The translations under genes and the position numbers were made by a program. The notes beneath the pieces were generated by a model. The model did not search any database. It saw nothing but the letters and a program-made list of their open reading frames with translations, and was not told where the DNA came from. From Oscillatoria nigro-viridis PCC 7112 (GTDB lineage Bacteria; Cyanobacteriota; Cyanobacteriia; Cyanobacteriales; Microcoleaceae), in contig NC_019729.1 of the NCBI RefSeq assembly GCF_000317475.1, forward strand, positions 5,718,501-5,782,500: 64,000 bases of DNA. Reading direction: 5' to 3'. Positions 42,679 through 51,715 of this stretch are shown here, piece by piece. Numbering within the stretch: position 1 is the first letter of the stretch; each line of letters begins with the position of its first letter.

Positions 42679-43027
42679 AAAGCCAGCAAAAAAAAGGTTA
42701 TTTAATTTGGGAAAAAATCCAATATAACTGAGATATTGCACCTTTCTCAATTACCTATAACAATCCTAATCCTCCCATCATTTGTGTAATTCTTGTAGGG
42801 GAAAACCCACGCCCGGTTGCCCCCATGAGGCCCAGGGCGGTTTCATTCTCACGAAAATCGCGATTTTGACTCTTGTAATGCCAAGAATGCCTAAGCTGTC
42901 GCGCATTTAAATTGTAGATTCAGGGCGGGCTCATAGGCCCACCCCACAAGACGGGGAATTGTTTTTTAACAGACAATTTAAATGGAGAACAGCTTATCAG
43001 CTTCAATAGTGGTATAAAAGTAATGAT
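42679..43027. other. Intergenic region upstream of the fluoride riboswitch
   Basis: About 350 bases without a recognisable gene. A G/C-rich segment near 42920-42955 (GGGCGGGCTCATAGGCCCA, CCCCACAAGACGGGG) is similar in theme to the core of the palindrome at 10571. The promoter of the fluoride unit should lie within the last 100 bases. Confidence 0.4.
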
Positions 43028-43101
43028 GGCGATGGAGCTCGCCGAAACCGCCCTTCGTTATTAATAATCTTCATAACGTTTAAAAGGCTGATGGCTCCTA
43101 C
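43028..43101 (+). promoter_or_regulatory. Fluoride riboswitch (crcB motif RNA)
   Basis: The sequence follows the crcB-motif consensus. GGCGATGGAGCTCGCC (43028-43043) gives the first stem, with loop bases GGAGC able to pair with GCTCC in the 3' segment as the known pseudoknot. Then comes the conserved AACCGCC, an extension stem CGTTAT/ATAACG, and finally AAGGCTGATGGCTCCTAC (43084-43101), matching GGCTGATGxCxCCTAC. Fluoride with Mg2+ stabilises this fold and switches on downstream expression. It lies about 98 bases before the start of the antiporter gene. An ACTTGT/ACAAGT pairing between 43109 and 43166 could be part of the expression platform. Confidence 0.88.
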
Positions 43102-43198
43102 TGTTCCGACTTGTGGCGGAAGGGTAGGATGGTGCGGATGCCTCGATCGATCTTTCCCCTACAAGTCACGTTCATCCATTCAGCTTCAAGGTGGCGTG

Positions 43199-44824
43199 AT
43201 GTTAGAAAGTACGATCTGGATTTTATTAATGGGCTTTTTTGTCGGGCAGATTGCTCGACGGCTGAAAGTTCCAGCACTGGTAGGTATGGTGCTGGTGGGC
43301 ATTTTATTAGGCCCGCAACTGGGGAATGTCATTAGCCCAGAGGTTTTGGGCGCAGCGAATTCCCTTCGCACCATTGCCGTGATGGTGATTTTGATGAAGG
43401 CGGGGTTAGGACTCGATCGCGAAAAGCTATCCCAACAGGGAACCGTGGCGCTGCGATTAGGCTTTCTGCCTGCAGCTTGCGAGGCCATCGCCATTGCTGT
43501 CGCCGCGATGTGGCTGCTTCAATTTGATTTTTTGACGGGGCTACTGCTAGGCTGCATCATTGGCGCGGAATCTCCAGCAGTAATTGTTCCCGGAATGCTG
43601 CGGTTGAAAAGTCTAGGTTGGGGAGTAAAAAAAGGAATTCCCGATGCGATTCTGACGGGAAGTGCCTTGTCAGATGTATTGCTGTTGCTGGTGTTTAGCC
43701 TACTGCTAGCGTTTCTGTCCCAAGGGAAAGCTACAGCCATTACCTTACTGGGAGGAATCACCCTCAGCCCTCTGCAATTGCTGCCATTTCAAATCATCAT
43801 CCAAATTACCTTGGGGGTGATTTTGGGATGGGTGACTGCTCGAATTTTGGTGTCACTATTAGTCAAGCAAAACTGGACTCAAACTGCGGTTCAGGACTCC
43901 CTAGTGGCTGCTGGCTTTGCCCTAGGGCTGGTAGTATCAGCCGAACATATTCCGGTTTTTTCTGGCTATTTGGCTGTCATGGCGGCGGGGTTTTTCCTGA
44001 TTGAGTTGGATGCGCCTTTAGCACGAAGATTGCGGGGTGGCTTTGATAGTTTGTGGACGATCGCGGAAATTATTTTGTTTGTGCTACTGGGAGCCAGTAT
44101 TCAACTTAATGTATTAGGCAATACCTTGCTGGTTGGTTTGCTGGTATTGGCGATCGGGACTCTGATTGGGCGATCGCTCGGTTGGTATCTTTCCACTTTA
44201 GGTAGTAATTGGACTGGGAAAGAACGGCTGTTTCTGCTAGCAGGAAATTCCGCTAAGGCAACGGTACAGGCGGCGATAGGGGCAATTCCCCTAGCTCAGG
44301 GCATTGCTGGTGGCGAGACGATTTTGGCGATCGCAGCCCTCTCAATTTTAGTAACCGCTCCCTTGGGTGCTTGGGCCATACCCACCTTTGCTCCCAAACT
44401 ATTAGAAAAAGGCGAAGTAGACCCGACAAAAGTAGCGATTTCCGGTCGTCCAGTTTTTCTCGCAGCAGTAGACGCTTCCCCCCTCACAACAGATGTTTTA
44501 ACTAAGGCCGCAGACTTAGCTAGGCGCAGTGACGGGGATGTGATTGTTTTGTATGTGGATAATCTGGGAGATAAAAAGGCGATCGCCCAATTACAACAAC
44601 AAGCACAACGAATCTTATCAGATATTCGCTATGAGTTCCTGAGTCTTTCTGGTACAGTGCCAGAAGAGATTGTCCGCGTGGCGCAAGCTCGGCAAGTAAC
44701 AGATATTGCGATCGGGAAACGAGGTCATCAACCTTGGGAACAAGTGCTAGTAGGTTCGGTTTCTCAAGCCGTCTTAGAAACCAGTCCTATTCCTGTCATC
44801 TTGGTGGAATCTAGTTACAAGTAA
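43199..44824 (+). CDS. CPA-family cation/proton antiporter with C-terminal universal-stress-protein domain
   Basis: 541 residues from the ATG at 43199, which follows AAGGTGG; a longer frame from 43091 would begin inside the riboswitch and is rejected. Residues about 1-395 are twelve or so membrane helices of the Na+/H+ exchanger type (GLGLDREKLSQQG; IGAESPAVIVPGML; GNSAKATVQAAIGAIPLA). Residues about 410-540 are a UspA-like alpha/beta domain (VFLAAVDASPLTTDVL; GKRGHQPWEQVLVGSVSQAV with the G-x9-G-S-x-S/T-like loop). Some antiporters of this type are known to be controlled by fluoride riboswitches. It may re-expel protons or Na+ during fluoride stress. Confidence 0.88.
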   Translation: MLESTIWILLMGFFVGQIARRLKVPALVGMVLVGILLGPQLGNVISPEVLGAANSLRTIAVMVILMKAGLGLDREKLSQQGTVALRLGFLPAACEAIAIAVAAMWLLQFDFLTGLLLGCIIGAESPAVIVPGMLRLKSLGWGVKKGIPDAILTGSALSDVLLLLVFSLLLAFLSQGKATAITLLGGITLSPLQLLPFQIIIQITLGVILGWVTARILVSLLVKQNWTQTAVQDSLVAAGFALGLVVSAEHIPVFSGYLAVMAAGFFLIELDAPLARRLRGGFDSLWTIAEIILFVLLGASIQLNVLGNTLLVGLLVLAIGTLIGRSLGWYLSTLGSNWTGKERLFLLAGNSAKATVQAAIGAIPLAQGIAGGETILAIAALSILVTAPLGAWAIPTFAPKLLEKGEVDPTKVAISGRPVFLAAVDASPLTTDVLTKAADLARRSDGDVIVLYVDNLGDKKAIAQLQQQAQRILSDIRYEFLSLSGTVPEEIVRVAQARQVTDIAIGKRGHQPWEQVLVGSVSQAVLETSPIPVILVESSYK

Positions 44825-44921
44825 TATCAAATATGGGTTTTCTATCCCCTCGATCCTCTTCTCCCCTCTTTGTGTCCTCTGCGCCCTCTGCGGTTCACGA
44901 TCGAGGCGCTATTTAACGCAG

Positions 44922-44950
44922 ATTTAGGCTCGCTGAAATCGAGCCTAAAT
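44922..44950. terminator. Hairpin between antiporter and CLC genes
   Basis: ATTTAGGCTCG and CGAGCCTAAAT form a perfect 11-bp stem with a 7-base loop. It could partly terminate the upstream transcript or protect its 3' end. No strong T-run follows, so some read-through into the CLC gene is possible. Confidence 0.5.
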
Positions 44951-44972
44951 TTATCCAAAATCATCATTTATT

Positions 44973-46256
44973 ATGAAACATCTCCCTCAATTTCAGCAGT
45001 TCACAGTCATTCCGCAACTCAGCAAGTGGTTCATTATTTCTTGTATCGTTGGTATGCTTTCCGGTCTTGGTTCCGCCGCTCTACTCGCATCTTTAGAATG
45101 GGCAACAAATTGGCGAGAATCTCATTTATGGGCGATCGCCTTACTGCCCGTAGGTGGATTTTTCAGCGGTTGGATTTATCATAAATATGGCAAAAAAGTA
45201 GAAGCCGGAAATAATCTTTTACTCGAAGAGATTCATCATCCCCAAAGTATTATTCCCTTACGAATGGCTCCTATGGTGCTGTTAGGGACAGATTTAACCC
45301 ATTTATTTGGAGGTTCAGCAGGTCGAGAAGGGACAGCCCTACAAATTGCGGCATCCCTTGCCGATCAGTTGACTAAAATATTCCACTTTAAACCCAGGGA
45401 TCGCCGAAATTTATTAATGGCGGGGATTAGTGGAGGATTTGCTTCGGTTTTTGGAACTCCCTTAGCTGGAACTATCTTTGGTTTAGAGGTTTTAGCCATT
45501 GGAACGATTAAGCATAGCGCTCTTTTTCCCTGTTTAGTTGCAGCAGTTGTGGGCGATCGCATTACCTTAAATCTGGGGTTGCATCACACCGCATACCGCC
45601 ACGCTGCGCTTGTACCAAGCATAACTCCAATGGGGCTAATTTCTGCAATTATAGCTGGCATAATCTTTGGCATTGTAGCGATGATTTTTGCGAAACTAAC
45701 TCATCAAATTAGCCACTTCTTTAAAGCCAAGATATCCTACCCTCCTTTACGTCCGGCAATCGGCGGTTTTATTGTGGCATTGACTGTTTGGGCGATCGGA
45801 TCAACTAAGTATATCGGTCTTGGTATTCCTACCATTGTCGAGGCGTTTTATACTAAGTTACCGCCTTGGGATTTTGCGGCAAAAATAGGTTTAACGGCGT
45901 TGACATTAGGGGCTGGTTTTAAGGGAGGTGAAGTTACTCCTTTATTTTTTATTGGCGCAACATTAGGTAATGCTTTGTCATTAATCTTGGCATTACCAGC
46001 ACCTTTATTGGCGGGCATGGGATTTGTGGCAGTTTTTGGCGGTGCTGCAAATACACCGATCGCTGCAATTTTAATGGGAATTGAACTTTTTGGACTAGAA
46101 TCTGGGGTGTTTGTCGCGATCGCTTGTGTGATGAGCTACCTTTTTTCAGGTCATACTGGCATCTATAGCTCACAGCGTATTGGGGCTAAAAAACACCATT
46201 TTATACCAATAAAAAAGGGCAACATTGGGAAAAAGTTGCCCAGGAAAGCGCTTTAA
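44973..46256 (+). CDS. CLC-type fluoride/proton antiporter (CLC-F), putative
   Basis: 427 residues with CLC architecture and about ten hydrophobic helices. The usual chloride-site motifs are altered in the way known for fluoride-specific CLC proteins: AGNNLLLEEI replaces GSGIP, and GGSAGREGT replaces GREGP, keeping the gating Glu. The later motif is FKGGEVTPLFFIG. CLC-F proteins export fluoride in exchange for protons across the plasma membrane and are commonly under fluoride riboswitch control. A riboswitch lies two kilobases upstream at the head of the probable operon. General CLC membership is certain; fluoride selectivity is inferred from motifs and context. No strong ribosome site precedes the ATG. 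Confidence 0.85.
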   Translation: MKHLPQFQQFTVIPQLSKWFIISCIVGMLSGLGSAALLASLEWATNWRESHLWAIALLPVGGFFSGWIYHKYGKKVEAGNNLLLEEIHHPQSIIPLRMAPMVLLGTDLTHLFGGSAGREGTALQIAASLADQLTKIFHFKPRDRRNLLMAGISGGFASVFGTPLAGTIFGLEVLAIGTIKHSALFPCLVAAVVGDRITLNLGLHHTAYRHAALVPSITPMGLISAIIAGIIFGIVAMIFAKLTHQISHFFKAKISYPPLRPAIGGFIVALTVWAIGSTKYIGLGIPTIVEAFYTKLPPWDFAAKIGLTALTLGAGFKGGEVTPLFFIGATLGNALSLILALPAPLLAGMGFVAVFGGAANTPIAAILMGIELFGLESGVFVAIACVMSYLFSGHTGIYSSQRIGAKKHHFIPIKKGNIGKKLPRKAL

Positions 46257-46388
46257 AATCAGATAAAATCTCAAAAAAATAATTAATTTTATGACTGACA
46301 TTAATAGCATAAATTAGAGATTTTTGGGAGCGTAATCGCGTCAGCGCGATCGATGATGCTTCTCTGTCAAGTTCATCGCCCAAATGAA

Positions 46389-46602
46389 TTATTTGATTGT
46401 TATACGGTTGATAATTGTACAGCCAGGAGGCAAGGGCTTAGCAATGTCTTCTGCTAAGGCTTTCTCTGAAGCATCCTTGACCGTACCCTCTGAGATAATC
46501 TCATTCCCTTCATCATCCGCGTCTAGATGGAAGGGCTTCAGCGTTTGAGCGTTTTCGAGTGCATCCTCTACTCGCTCAGCCGCATCATCCAGGGTAAGAG
46601 CA
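46389..46602 (-). pseudogene. BON-like domain fragment, no start codon
   Basis: The minus strand reads DALTLDDAAERVEDALENA, then FHLDADDEGNEIISEGTV and AEDIAKPLPPGCTIINRI before a stop at 46389. The pattern resembles the end of a BON domain (hydrophobic-x-V-x-x..A..IA...G...I.N.I). There is an in-frame stop immediately upstream and no usable ATG, so the gene is 5'-truncated. Confidence 0.5.
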
Positions 46603-46647
46603 TCTCAATCAGTCTTGACAAAAGGATTTGAGAAGAAGCATCATGTA

Positions 46648-47010
46648 TTAATCATTCATTGCAGCCCGTTTACTTTTCTGTCGCCAGCTACGCTTGAGAG
46701 TAGTTTCTTGATTTACAGCATTCAGGGAAATCCGTCCGATAGCAGCCAAGTTTCGAGGGCTATTCAACGACCGAATGCGAGATCGATCTTCATTGAAAGT
46801 AACATCTAAAATCCAATGTTCTTGATTTTCAATGCTCCCATGTTGACGAATAGCGCGACCATTAATTCGGTCATCTACGGGTAAGGAATTTAGGTAAAAT
46901 TGTACTTCATGAGTGGTTTTATTCCACAGATAACGGAAACGTTCTACAATAACAATAGTCTGAATATCTGTCCAGTATTCTGGTTTGTAGAGTCCCCCTA
47001 GTGTCCCCAC
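46648..47010 (-). pseudogene. ISAs1-family transposase C-terminal fragment
   Basis: About 115 codons (YWTDIQTIVIVERFRYLWN, THEVQFYLNSLP, RAIRQHGSIENQEHWILD, VTFNEDRSRIRS, LNAVNQETTLKR) match the C-terminal third of ISAs1/H-repeat transposases, including the region with the catalytic Glu (IENQEHWILDV). The N-terminal two thirds are missing. It abuts a decayed AI-2E transporter gene at about 47010. Confidence 0.75.
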
Positions 47011-47499
47011 TGGAACCGCCCCAACTTTTCGAGTTTCGACGCGATGTTGAATAACACCTTTTGCACTGTGGACAAACCCATACCAATGAGGCCGAGGGCT
47101 TGTTCGCGCAGTTGTGTCTCAAAGGTGCTGAAATCGACCGTAATATTGCGCTTTTGCAGAAACCATTGGACTGTTTCCAACAGTGCGATCGCCGAGACTC
47201 AAAATTGAGGAGCCTGTTCAATAAATGCTGTGCTTGGAAAAGGGTAGCTAATCCTTACGTTGCCATTAACCCACCTAGAAGCCACAAGGCAAGTAAAAAC
47301 ACCAGCACTACCCCTACCCAACGAGGAGGAAATGAGATACAAATTTGACTGGAGAGTTCAGCAGAAAGGCGAGAATAGCTGCAAAAATAAAAACAATCAG
47401 AACAGTTTCAAAATATGCCAAAACCTGCACCATCACCCAGCCAAGCGTCAATAGTAGCAGGTAGCGAATGAGTGGAGCATTGTTCAGGTGTTCCCACAT
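47011..47499 (-). pseudogene. Decayed AI-2E family (PerM-like) membrane transporter
   Basis: Reading the minus strand, the first 61 codons (MWEHLNNAPLIRYLLLLTLG, VMVQVLAYFETVLIVFIFAA, LAFLLNSPVKFV) are the N-terminus of an AI-2E family exporter. After frameshifts, 46998-47180 gives ETVQWFLQKRNITVDFSTFE and LGLIGMGLSTVQKVLFNIAS, the middle of the same family. The C-terminal part is missing where the ISAs1 fragment begins. Probably destroyed by that insertion. Confidence 0.7.
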
Positions 47500-47615
47500 C
47501 CGATTGGTGTTAATTTTTGGATTGTCTTTTAGAGCCTGTCAACCTCTCCACGGTTCCTCATCCGCCTGATTAAAGGTTTTGCTATACCTTATTGATTTGA
47601 TTTATGCTGACCTAA

Positions 47616-47888
47616 TTATTGAAGTTTCCCTGCAATCAGACCGACAAGCACAATCAGACCCAATGCTCTACGAAAGTAATTAACGCCTTGAAATAATTCT
47701 TCCCAAGCCCAAGTAAACAAAGACCCAAAGGCTACTAGCTCCAACCCTAAATTAATTTTACCTGTTGTAACAATGAGCGTTAATAAACTAGCTACAATCC
47801 CGACACTCAGTGGTAGATTTGGCATCTGAGCTATAACAATTTTGCCTTCGCTGTCCCGGAATGTGCGATCGAACAATGTGTTTTCCAT
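47616..47888 (-). CDS. Small two-helix membrane protein, conserved hypothetical
   Basis: 90 residues. An N-terminal cytosolic piece (MENTLFDRTFRDSEGKIVIA) is followed by a membrane helix (PLSVGIVASLLTLIVTTGKI) and further hydrophobic segments (LELVAFGSLFTWAWEELF; FRRALGLIVLVGLIAGKL). I recall similar proteins in other filamentous cyanobacteria, always of unknown function. The frame is intact, although the neighbours on one side are decayed. Confidence 0.65.
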   Translation of the reverse strand: MENTLFDRTFRDSEGKIVIAQMPNLPLSVGIVASLLTLIVTTGKINLGLELVAFGSLFTWAWEELFQGVNYFRRALGLIVLVGLIAGKLQ

Positions 47889-48789
47889 GAGTTTCTCGTG
47901 TCAATGTAATAAATAGAACCAGGTTCACATTCAATACTGCGGGGGTTTTTGGGAACGATACTACAAGCTTTAGAGGGCAAGGATCGTAAAAAAGTCGAAT
48001 TAAATGCAAGTCAGGAGTGGAGATGACATTGATTTAATTATCCACATTGGCTCAAAATCATTGAAAATTAGCCATTGGGCCCTAGAAAAACTGTCGGCAC
48101 TATCGATCGGCACTATTGAACAGTGAAATATGGGATTTATCCTGAATCGTTTTTTTTATTCCCTGTCATGAATTTATTCGGCTTGTTTATCCCATCATTT
48201 TAAAGATTTTTGCGTTGAGTGGTTATAGGGTACTTTCATAGTAAAATTAAAAATTTTAAATATCCTCTCTCGCTTGGAAGAGTTTAGATGAGAATATTAT
48301 CTATAATTGGACAGACACGATCTTTTTTCTACTATCGCATCGAGAGCGATCGACCTCATGCTCAAATCCAAGGTTAGCAATTCACAGGTCTAAACCTTTT
48401 CGTCAAGCAGGCTTGAACCTCTGTTGGCAGTGCAGTAATTTCTGTTTCCACAGCTTGAATTGATTGTGTAGCGGCTATTTCTGCTCGATCGCTCTCAGCA
48501 TCCTGACTCAGCAAAAATTAGGACTTACGCATTGACAAAATAACCAAATAGTGAATTGATAAAGAGGGAACGTCTACTAACGGGTATCCGACAATCAGAA
48601 AAATAACTAAAACCTCGACAGCCCAATGCAATAAGGACATTGAATTTAGCGTACTCTGCGGTACACCTTACCCATATTAATTCTAAACCTAGCAATTCTG
48701 CTCTTACCCACAAATGCTACAATCATCTGTAAACTTCTCTCTTTCTTAACTCTGCGTTCTCTGCGTTCTCTGCGGTATAAAAAATACTC
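47889..48789. other. Gene-free stretch
   Basis: Nine hundred bases without a supported gene. The minus strand at about 48375-48520 gives a short frame (AESDRAEIAATQSIQAVETE), perhaps a coding relic. The last 60 bases contain CTCTGCGTTCTCTGCGGT, a low-complexity motif that also occurs near 44880. No RNA gene is recognised. Confidence 0.4.
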
Positions 48790-49389
48790 ATGTTGAAACT
48801 TTACGAATATTCTCCCTCTGGTAATTGCTACAAAATTCGCTTGCTTTTAACTCAGCTTAATATTCCCTTCGCGAGGAGAGAGAGAGACATTCTCAAAGGA
48901 GAAACTCGAACTCCTGAGTTTTTAATTAAAAATCCTAACGGGCGTATTCCTGTTTTAGAAATAGAAGCGGGTGAATTTTTATTTGAATCAAATGCAATTA
49001 TGTTTTATTTGAGTGAAGGAACAGAATTTTTCCCCAGTGATAAATTTGAACGCGCCCAAGTCATGCAGTGGTTATTCTTTGAACAATACAGCCATGAACC
49101 TTTTATTGCGACTTCTCGCTTTTGGTATTTGACAGGTAAAGCTGAGGAATACAAGGAAGCACTTCAACAAAAACAAGCACCGGGTTATGCTGCTTTGGGA
49201 GTGATGGAACAGCATTTAGCAAACCATGCTTTTTTTGTAGGCGATCGCTATACCATTGCTGACATAGGTTTATTTGCTTACACTCACGTTGCTGACGAAG
49301 GTGGATTTGATTTAACCAGATTTCCAGCAATTCAAACTTGGAGCGATCGGGTAAAAAGTCAGCCTGGATATATCAGCATTCAGCAATAA
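48790..49389 (+). CDS. Glutathione S-transferase family protein
   Basis: 199 residues with a thioredoxin-like N-terminal domain (MLKLYEYSPSGNCYKIRLLL; the cis-Pro in NGRIPVLEI; ESNAIMFYL for the glutathione gamma-glutamyl contact) and an all-helical C-terminal domain (VMEQHLANHAFFVGDRYTIA, DIGLFAYTHVADEGGF). The catalytic Ser/Cys candidate is in PSGNCYK. Cytosolic; conjugates glutathione to electrophiles or reduces peroxides. It resembles bacterial beta/nu-like GSTs. Substrate unknown. It stands alone. Confidence 0.9.
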   Translation: MLKLYEYSPSGNCYKIRLLLTQLNIPFARRERDILKGETRTPEFLIKNPNGRIPVLEIEAGEFLFESNAIMFYLSEGTEFFPSDKFERAQVMQWLFFEQYSHEPFIATSRFWYLTGKAEEYKEALQQKQAPGYAALGVMEQHLANHAFFVGDRYTIADIGLFAYTHVADEGGFDLTRFPAIQTWSDRVKSQPGYISIQQ

Positions 49390-49817
49390 CAAGATTCATG
49401 TTATTTATTATAGATGGGTTCGGCAATCCCTGAGTTTTCACTTAAAACTCCCGACAAGTCGGCTACCTTAGATCGGTAGTGGGGAATGTTTTTAGTTCGT
49501 AGTCTGAAACCGTCGATTTTCCCTTGGTAGCGAATTTGCCTTGGAGCCTTGCAATCGTTATTCTACGCTTGACTATCAAAAACTGTCCGAAGTATTGACA
49601 GATGCTATGCTACAAGTTACTAAAAAAGATATTCATAACAGGTTTGCTCATTGTTGCTACTGTAAGTCATGACTATAGGAAAGGCTATATCCGCTGCAAT
49701 CAAGTAGAAAATAATGAATCAAAAACCCGCATTTTTAATGTGGTTCAGGGTTCAGGTGATTCAGCACACGCACCCAACCGCTATCTTTAAGCCATCAAGA
49801 TAGTAAAAAAGTCCTGC
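49390..49817. other. Intergenic region, weak hairpins only
   Basis: A degenerate inverted stretch near 49430-49490 (GAGTTTTCACTTAAAACTC; ACCTTAGATCGGTAGT) looks like a relic of a TnpB-type element end. A 62-codon frame at 49602 starts MLCYKLLKKIFITGLLIVA but shows no family likeness and is not annotated as a gene. Confidence 0.4.
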
Positions 49818-50783
49818 TTATTTACCATTTTTTTGACTAACTGGATCGAAACCAGCAACTTCTGCCAGCGTATAAAGTGGCCGGCCCTTCACCTCCTCAT
49901 AAATCCGCCCTATATACTGGCCCAAAATCCCAATACTGACCAACTGTACCGCACCCAAAAAGAAAACCGCCATCATCACAATTGTCAAACCAGTTAAGGC
50001 AGAATTTGGATTAAAAAGCCGCCAATACAAAATCAAAAAAGCCATCAGTACAGAGGCAAATGCAGCAAATAACCCCAGATAAATCGAAAGTCGGAGGGGA
50101 ACTTTTGAAAAAGATACTAAACCATTCATCGCCAAACTTAAAGATTTTCTGAAGGTATACTTAACCTCGCCTGCAAAGCGCGGATCGCGTTCAAACTTAA
50201 CCGCCGTTTGTTTAAAACCAATCCAAGCCCGCAGTCCCCGAATGTAGCGGTTACGTTCGGGCATGGCGTTGAGTACATCCACGACGCACCTATCCATCAA
50301 ACAAAAATCTCCGGTATCTATCGGAATATCAACATCAGCAAGATGGCGCAAAATGCGATAATACATATAAGCCGGCAACCGCTTAAACCAACCTTCTTGA
50401 CGGCGTTGAGTGCGTTGAGCATACACAACTTGATAGCCCTGCCGCCACTGTTCTACCATATCTATAATTAGCTCTGGGGGGTCTTGCAAATCCCCGTCCA
50501 TGATGACTACAACTTGACCTCTAGAAAAGTTTAAACCAGCAGTTACAGCTATTTGATGACCGAAATTGCGGGCAAAACTGAGGTAACAGATTCGCGAGTC
50601 TTTTTCGTGCAATTCTCGCAAAAGTTCGAGAGAGCGATCGCGACTGCCATCATTGATTAAAATTAATTCTACTGGGCCGTCCATTCGCTCCATCACGGCA
50701 CTAATTCGCCGATACAATTCAGCGAGATTTTCTTCTTCGTTATAGATAGGAATTACCAAGGAATACTTAGGTGTATCGTTCAT
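49818..50783 (-). CDS. Family 2 glycosyltransferase, polyprenyl-phosphate sugar transferase type
   Basis: 321 residues. The GT2 core has SLVIPIYNEEENLAELYRRI, then LILINDGSRDRSLELL, the metal/nucleotide-binding MDGDLQDPPE and the acceptor region IRGLRAWIGFKQ. Two C-terminal membrane helices (about 230-255 and 265-290) and the basic tail fit the DPM1/GtrB/ArnC-like group, which transfers a sugar from a nucleotide donor to undecaprenyl phosphate at the inner face of the plasma membrane for later use in surface glycans. The start at ATG 50783 gives a standard N-terminus. No other glycan genes are close. Confidence 0.92.
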   Translation of the reverse strand: MNDTPKYSLVIPIYNEEENLAELYRRISAVMERMDGPVELILINDGSRDRSLELLRELHEKDSRICYLSFARNFGHQIAVTAGLNFSRGQVVVIMDGDLQDPPELIIDMVEQWRQGYQVVYAQRTQRRQEGWFKRLPAYMYYRILRHLADVDIPIDTGDFCLMDRCVVDVLNAMPERNRYIRGLRAWIGFKQTAVKFERDPRFAGEVKYTFRKSLSLAMNGLVSFSKVPLRLSIYLGLFAAFASVLMAFLILYWRLFNPNSALTGLTIVMMAVFFLGAVQLVSIGILGQYIGRIYEEVKGRPLYTLAEVAGFDPVSQKNGK

Positions 50784-51076
50784 TACAGTTTCTGTTTAAA
50801 AATCGACTTTTCAACCGTTTAATTAAATGTTTGTTTTCGCCCAACACCCTGGCTGCTTCACGAGAGAGATTGGCACGTAATTTCGCTCTTTTAGTCAGAC
50901 AACAGCAGCCCACAAAATAGCCTCGTACCCAAACTTATCTATTTTCTTACATAAGAAAAATAAAATATACCATAAGACTGAGGCACAAAGACTGAGGCAC
51001 AGCGAAAATATCTGTTATCATAGATGTTTGATCTGACTATAAAAATTACAATCATAACCCATCGATTCAACATTGC

Positions 51077-51715
51077 ATGACAAATTCTAATGATCTTTGG
51101 CAAGCAAATCAAGACTTAAGCGAAGCTTGTCTGCAACATCTTTTTGTCAGAGGGATTGCTGACGGCAGCCTCCCCCAAAATAGTTTTGCATATTACGTTG
51201 CACAAGACGCATTTTTTCTGCGAGCTTTCGCTCGCGCTTATAGTATCGCTGCGGCAAAAGCACCCGACTGGGAGGGGTTTGAAATCCTTCACAATCTCGG
51301 TAGTGGCGTTTTAGAAGAACTTCGTTTGCATCAAGGATATGCAGCCAAATTGGGTGTAAACTTACAAGAGGCAAAACCGGGAATCGCTACCCGCCACTAC
51401 ACAGATTTTTTATTAGCGACAGCCTGGGGAAGTGGTGTAGGTTTGACAGTAGCTGCGATGACTCCTTGCTTGCGGTTGTATGCTTTTTTGGGACAGCAGC
51501 TAGCTAAACCTAATATACCGGAACACGCGTTTAGCGACTGGATTTTCACCTATAGCAGCCGGGATTTTGAGATTTTAGCAAAACGGCTGGAAAGTTTGGT
51601 CGATCGCTACGCAGAAGCTGGACCGGAAGTCGAAGCAACCTATCGCTACGCTATGCTGTGCGAAAGGGGTGCATCTCAGTTTGGCAAATACATCAAATTG
51701 AAAGTTGACCGTTGA
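51077..51715 (+). CDS. tenA: TenA/thiaminase II family protein with IS-derived C-terminus
   Basis: 212 residues. TenA fold residues are visible: YYVAQDAFFLRAF with the substrate-binding Asp, TPCLRLYAFLG containing the Cys found in the TenA_C group, and YRYAMLCE with a Glu at the position of the second catalytic acid. TenA hydrolyses degraded thiamine to salvage the pyrimidine. After CERG the remaining 15 residues (ASQFGKYIKLKVDR) are encoded by the end of an ISKra4-like element: the same DNA recurs at 52225-52274. The native last ten or so residues are thus lost. Activity is uncertain. Confidence 0.85.
   Translation: MTNSNDLWQANQDLSEACLQHLFVRGIADGSLPQNSFAYYVAQDAFFLRAFARAYSIAAAKAPDWEGFEILHNLGSGVLEELRLHQGYAAKLGVNLQEAKPGIATRHYTDFLLATAWGSGVGLTVAAMTPCLRLYAFLGQQLAKPNIPEHAFSDWIFTYSSRDFEILAKRLESLVDRYAEAGPEVEATYRYAMLCERGASQFGKYIKLKVDR

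Noticed and set aside
43091..43198. N-terminal extension of the antiporter starting at an ATG at 43091
   Set aside because: That ATG lies within the conserved GGCTGATGGCTCCTAC segment of the fluoride riboswitch, and a ribosome site precedes the ATG at 43199.
49602..49790. 62-codon frame starting with a hydrophobic stretch
   Set aside because: No recognisable homology and it ends in low-complexity sequence; kept as intergenic.
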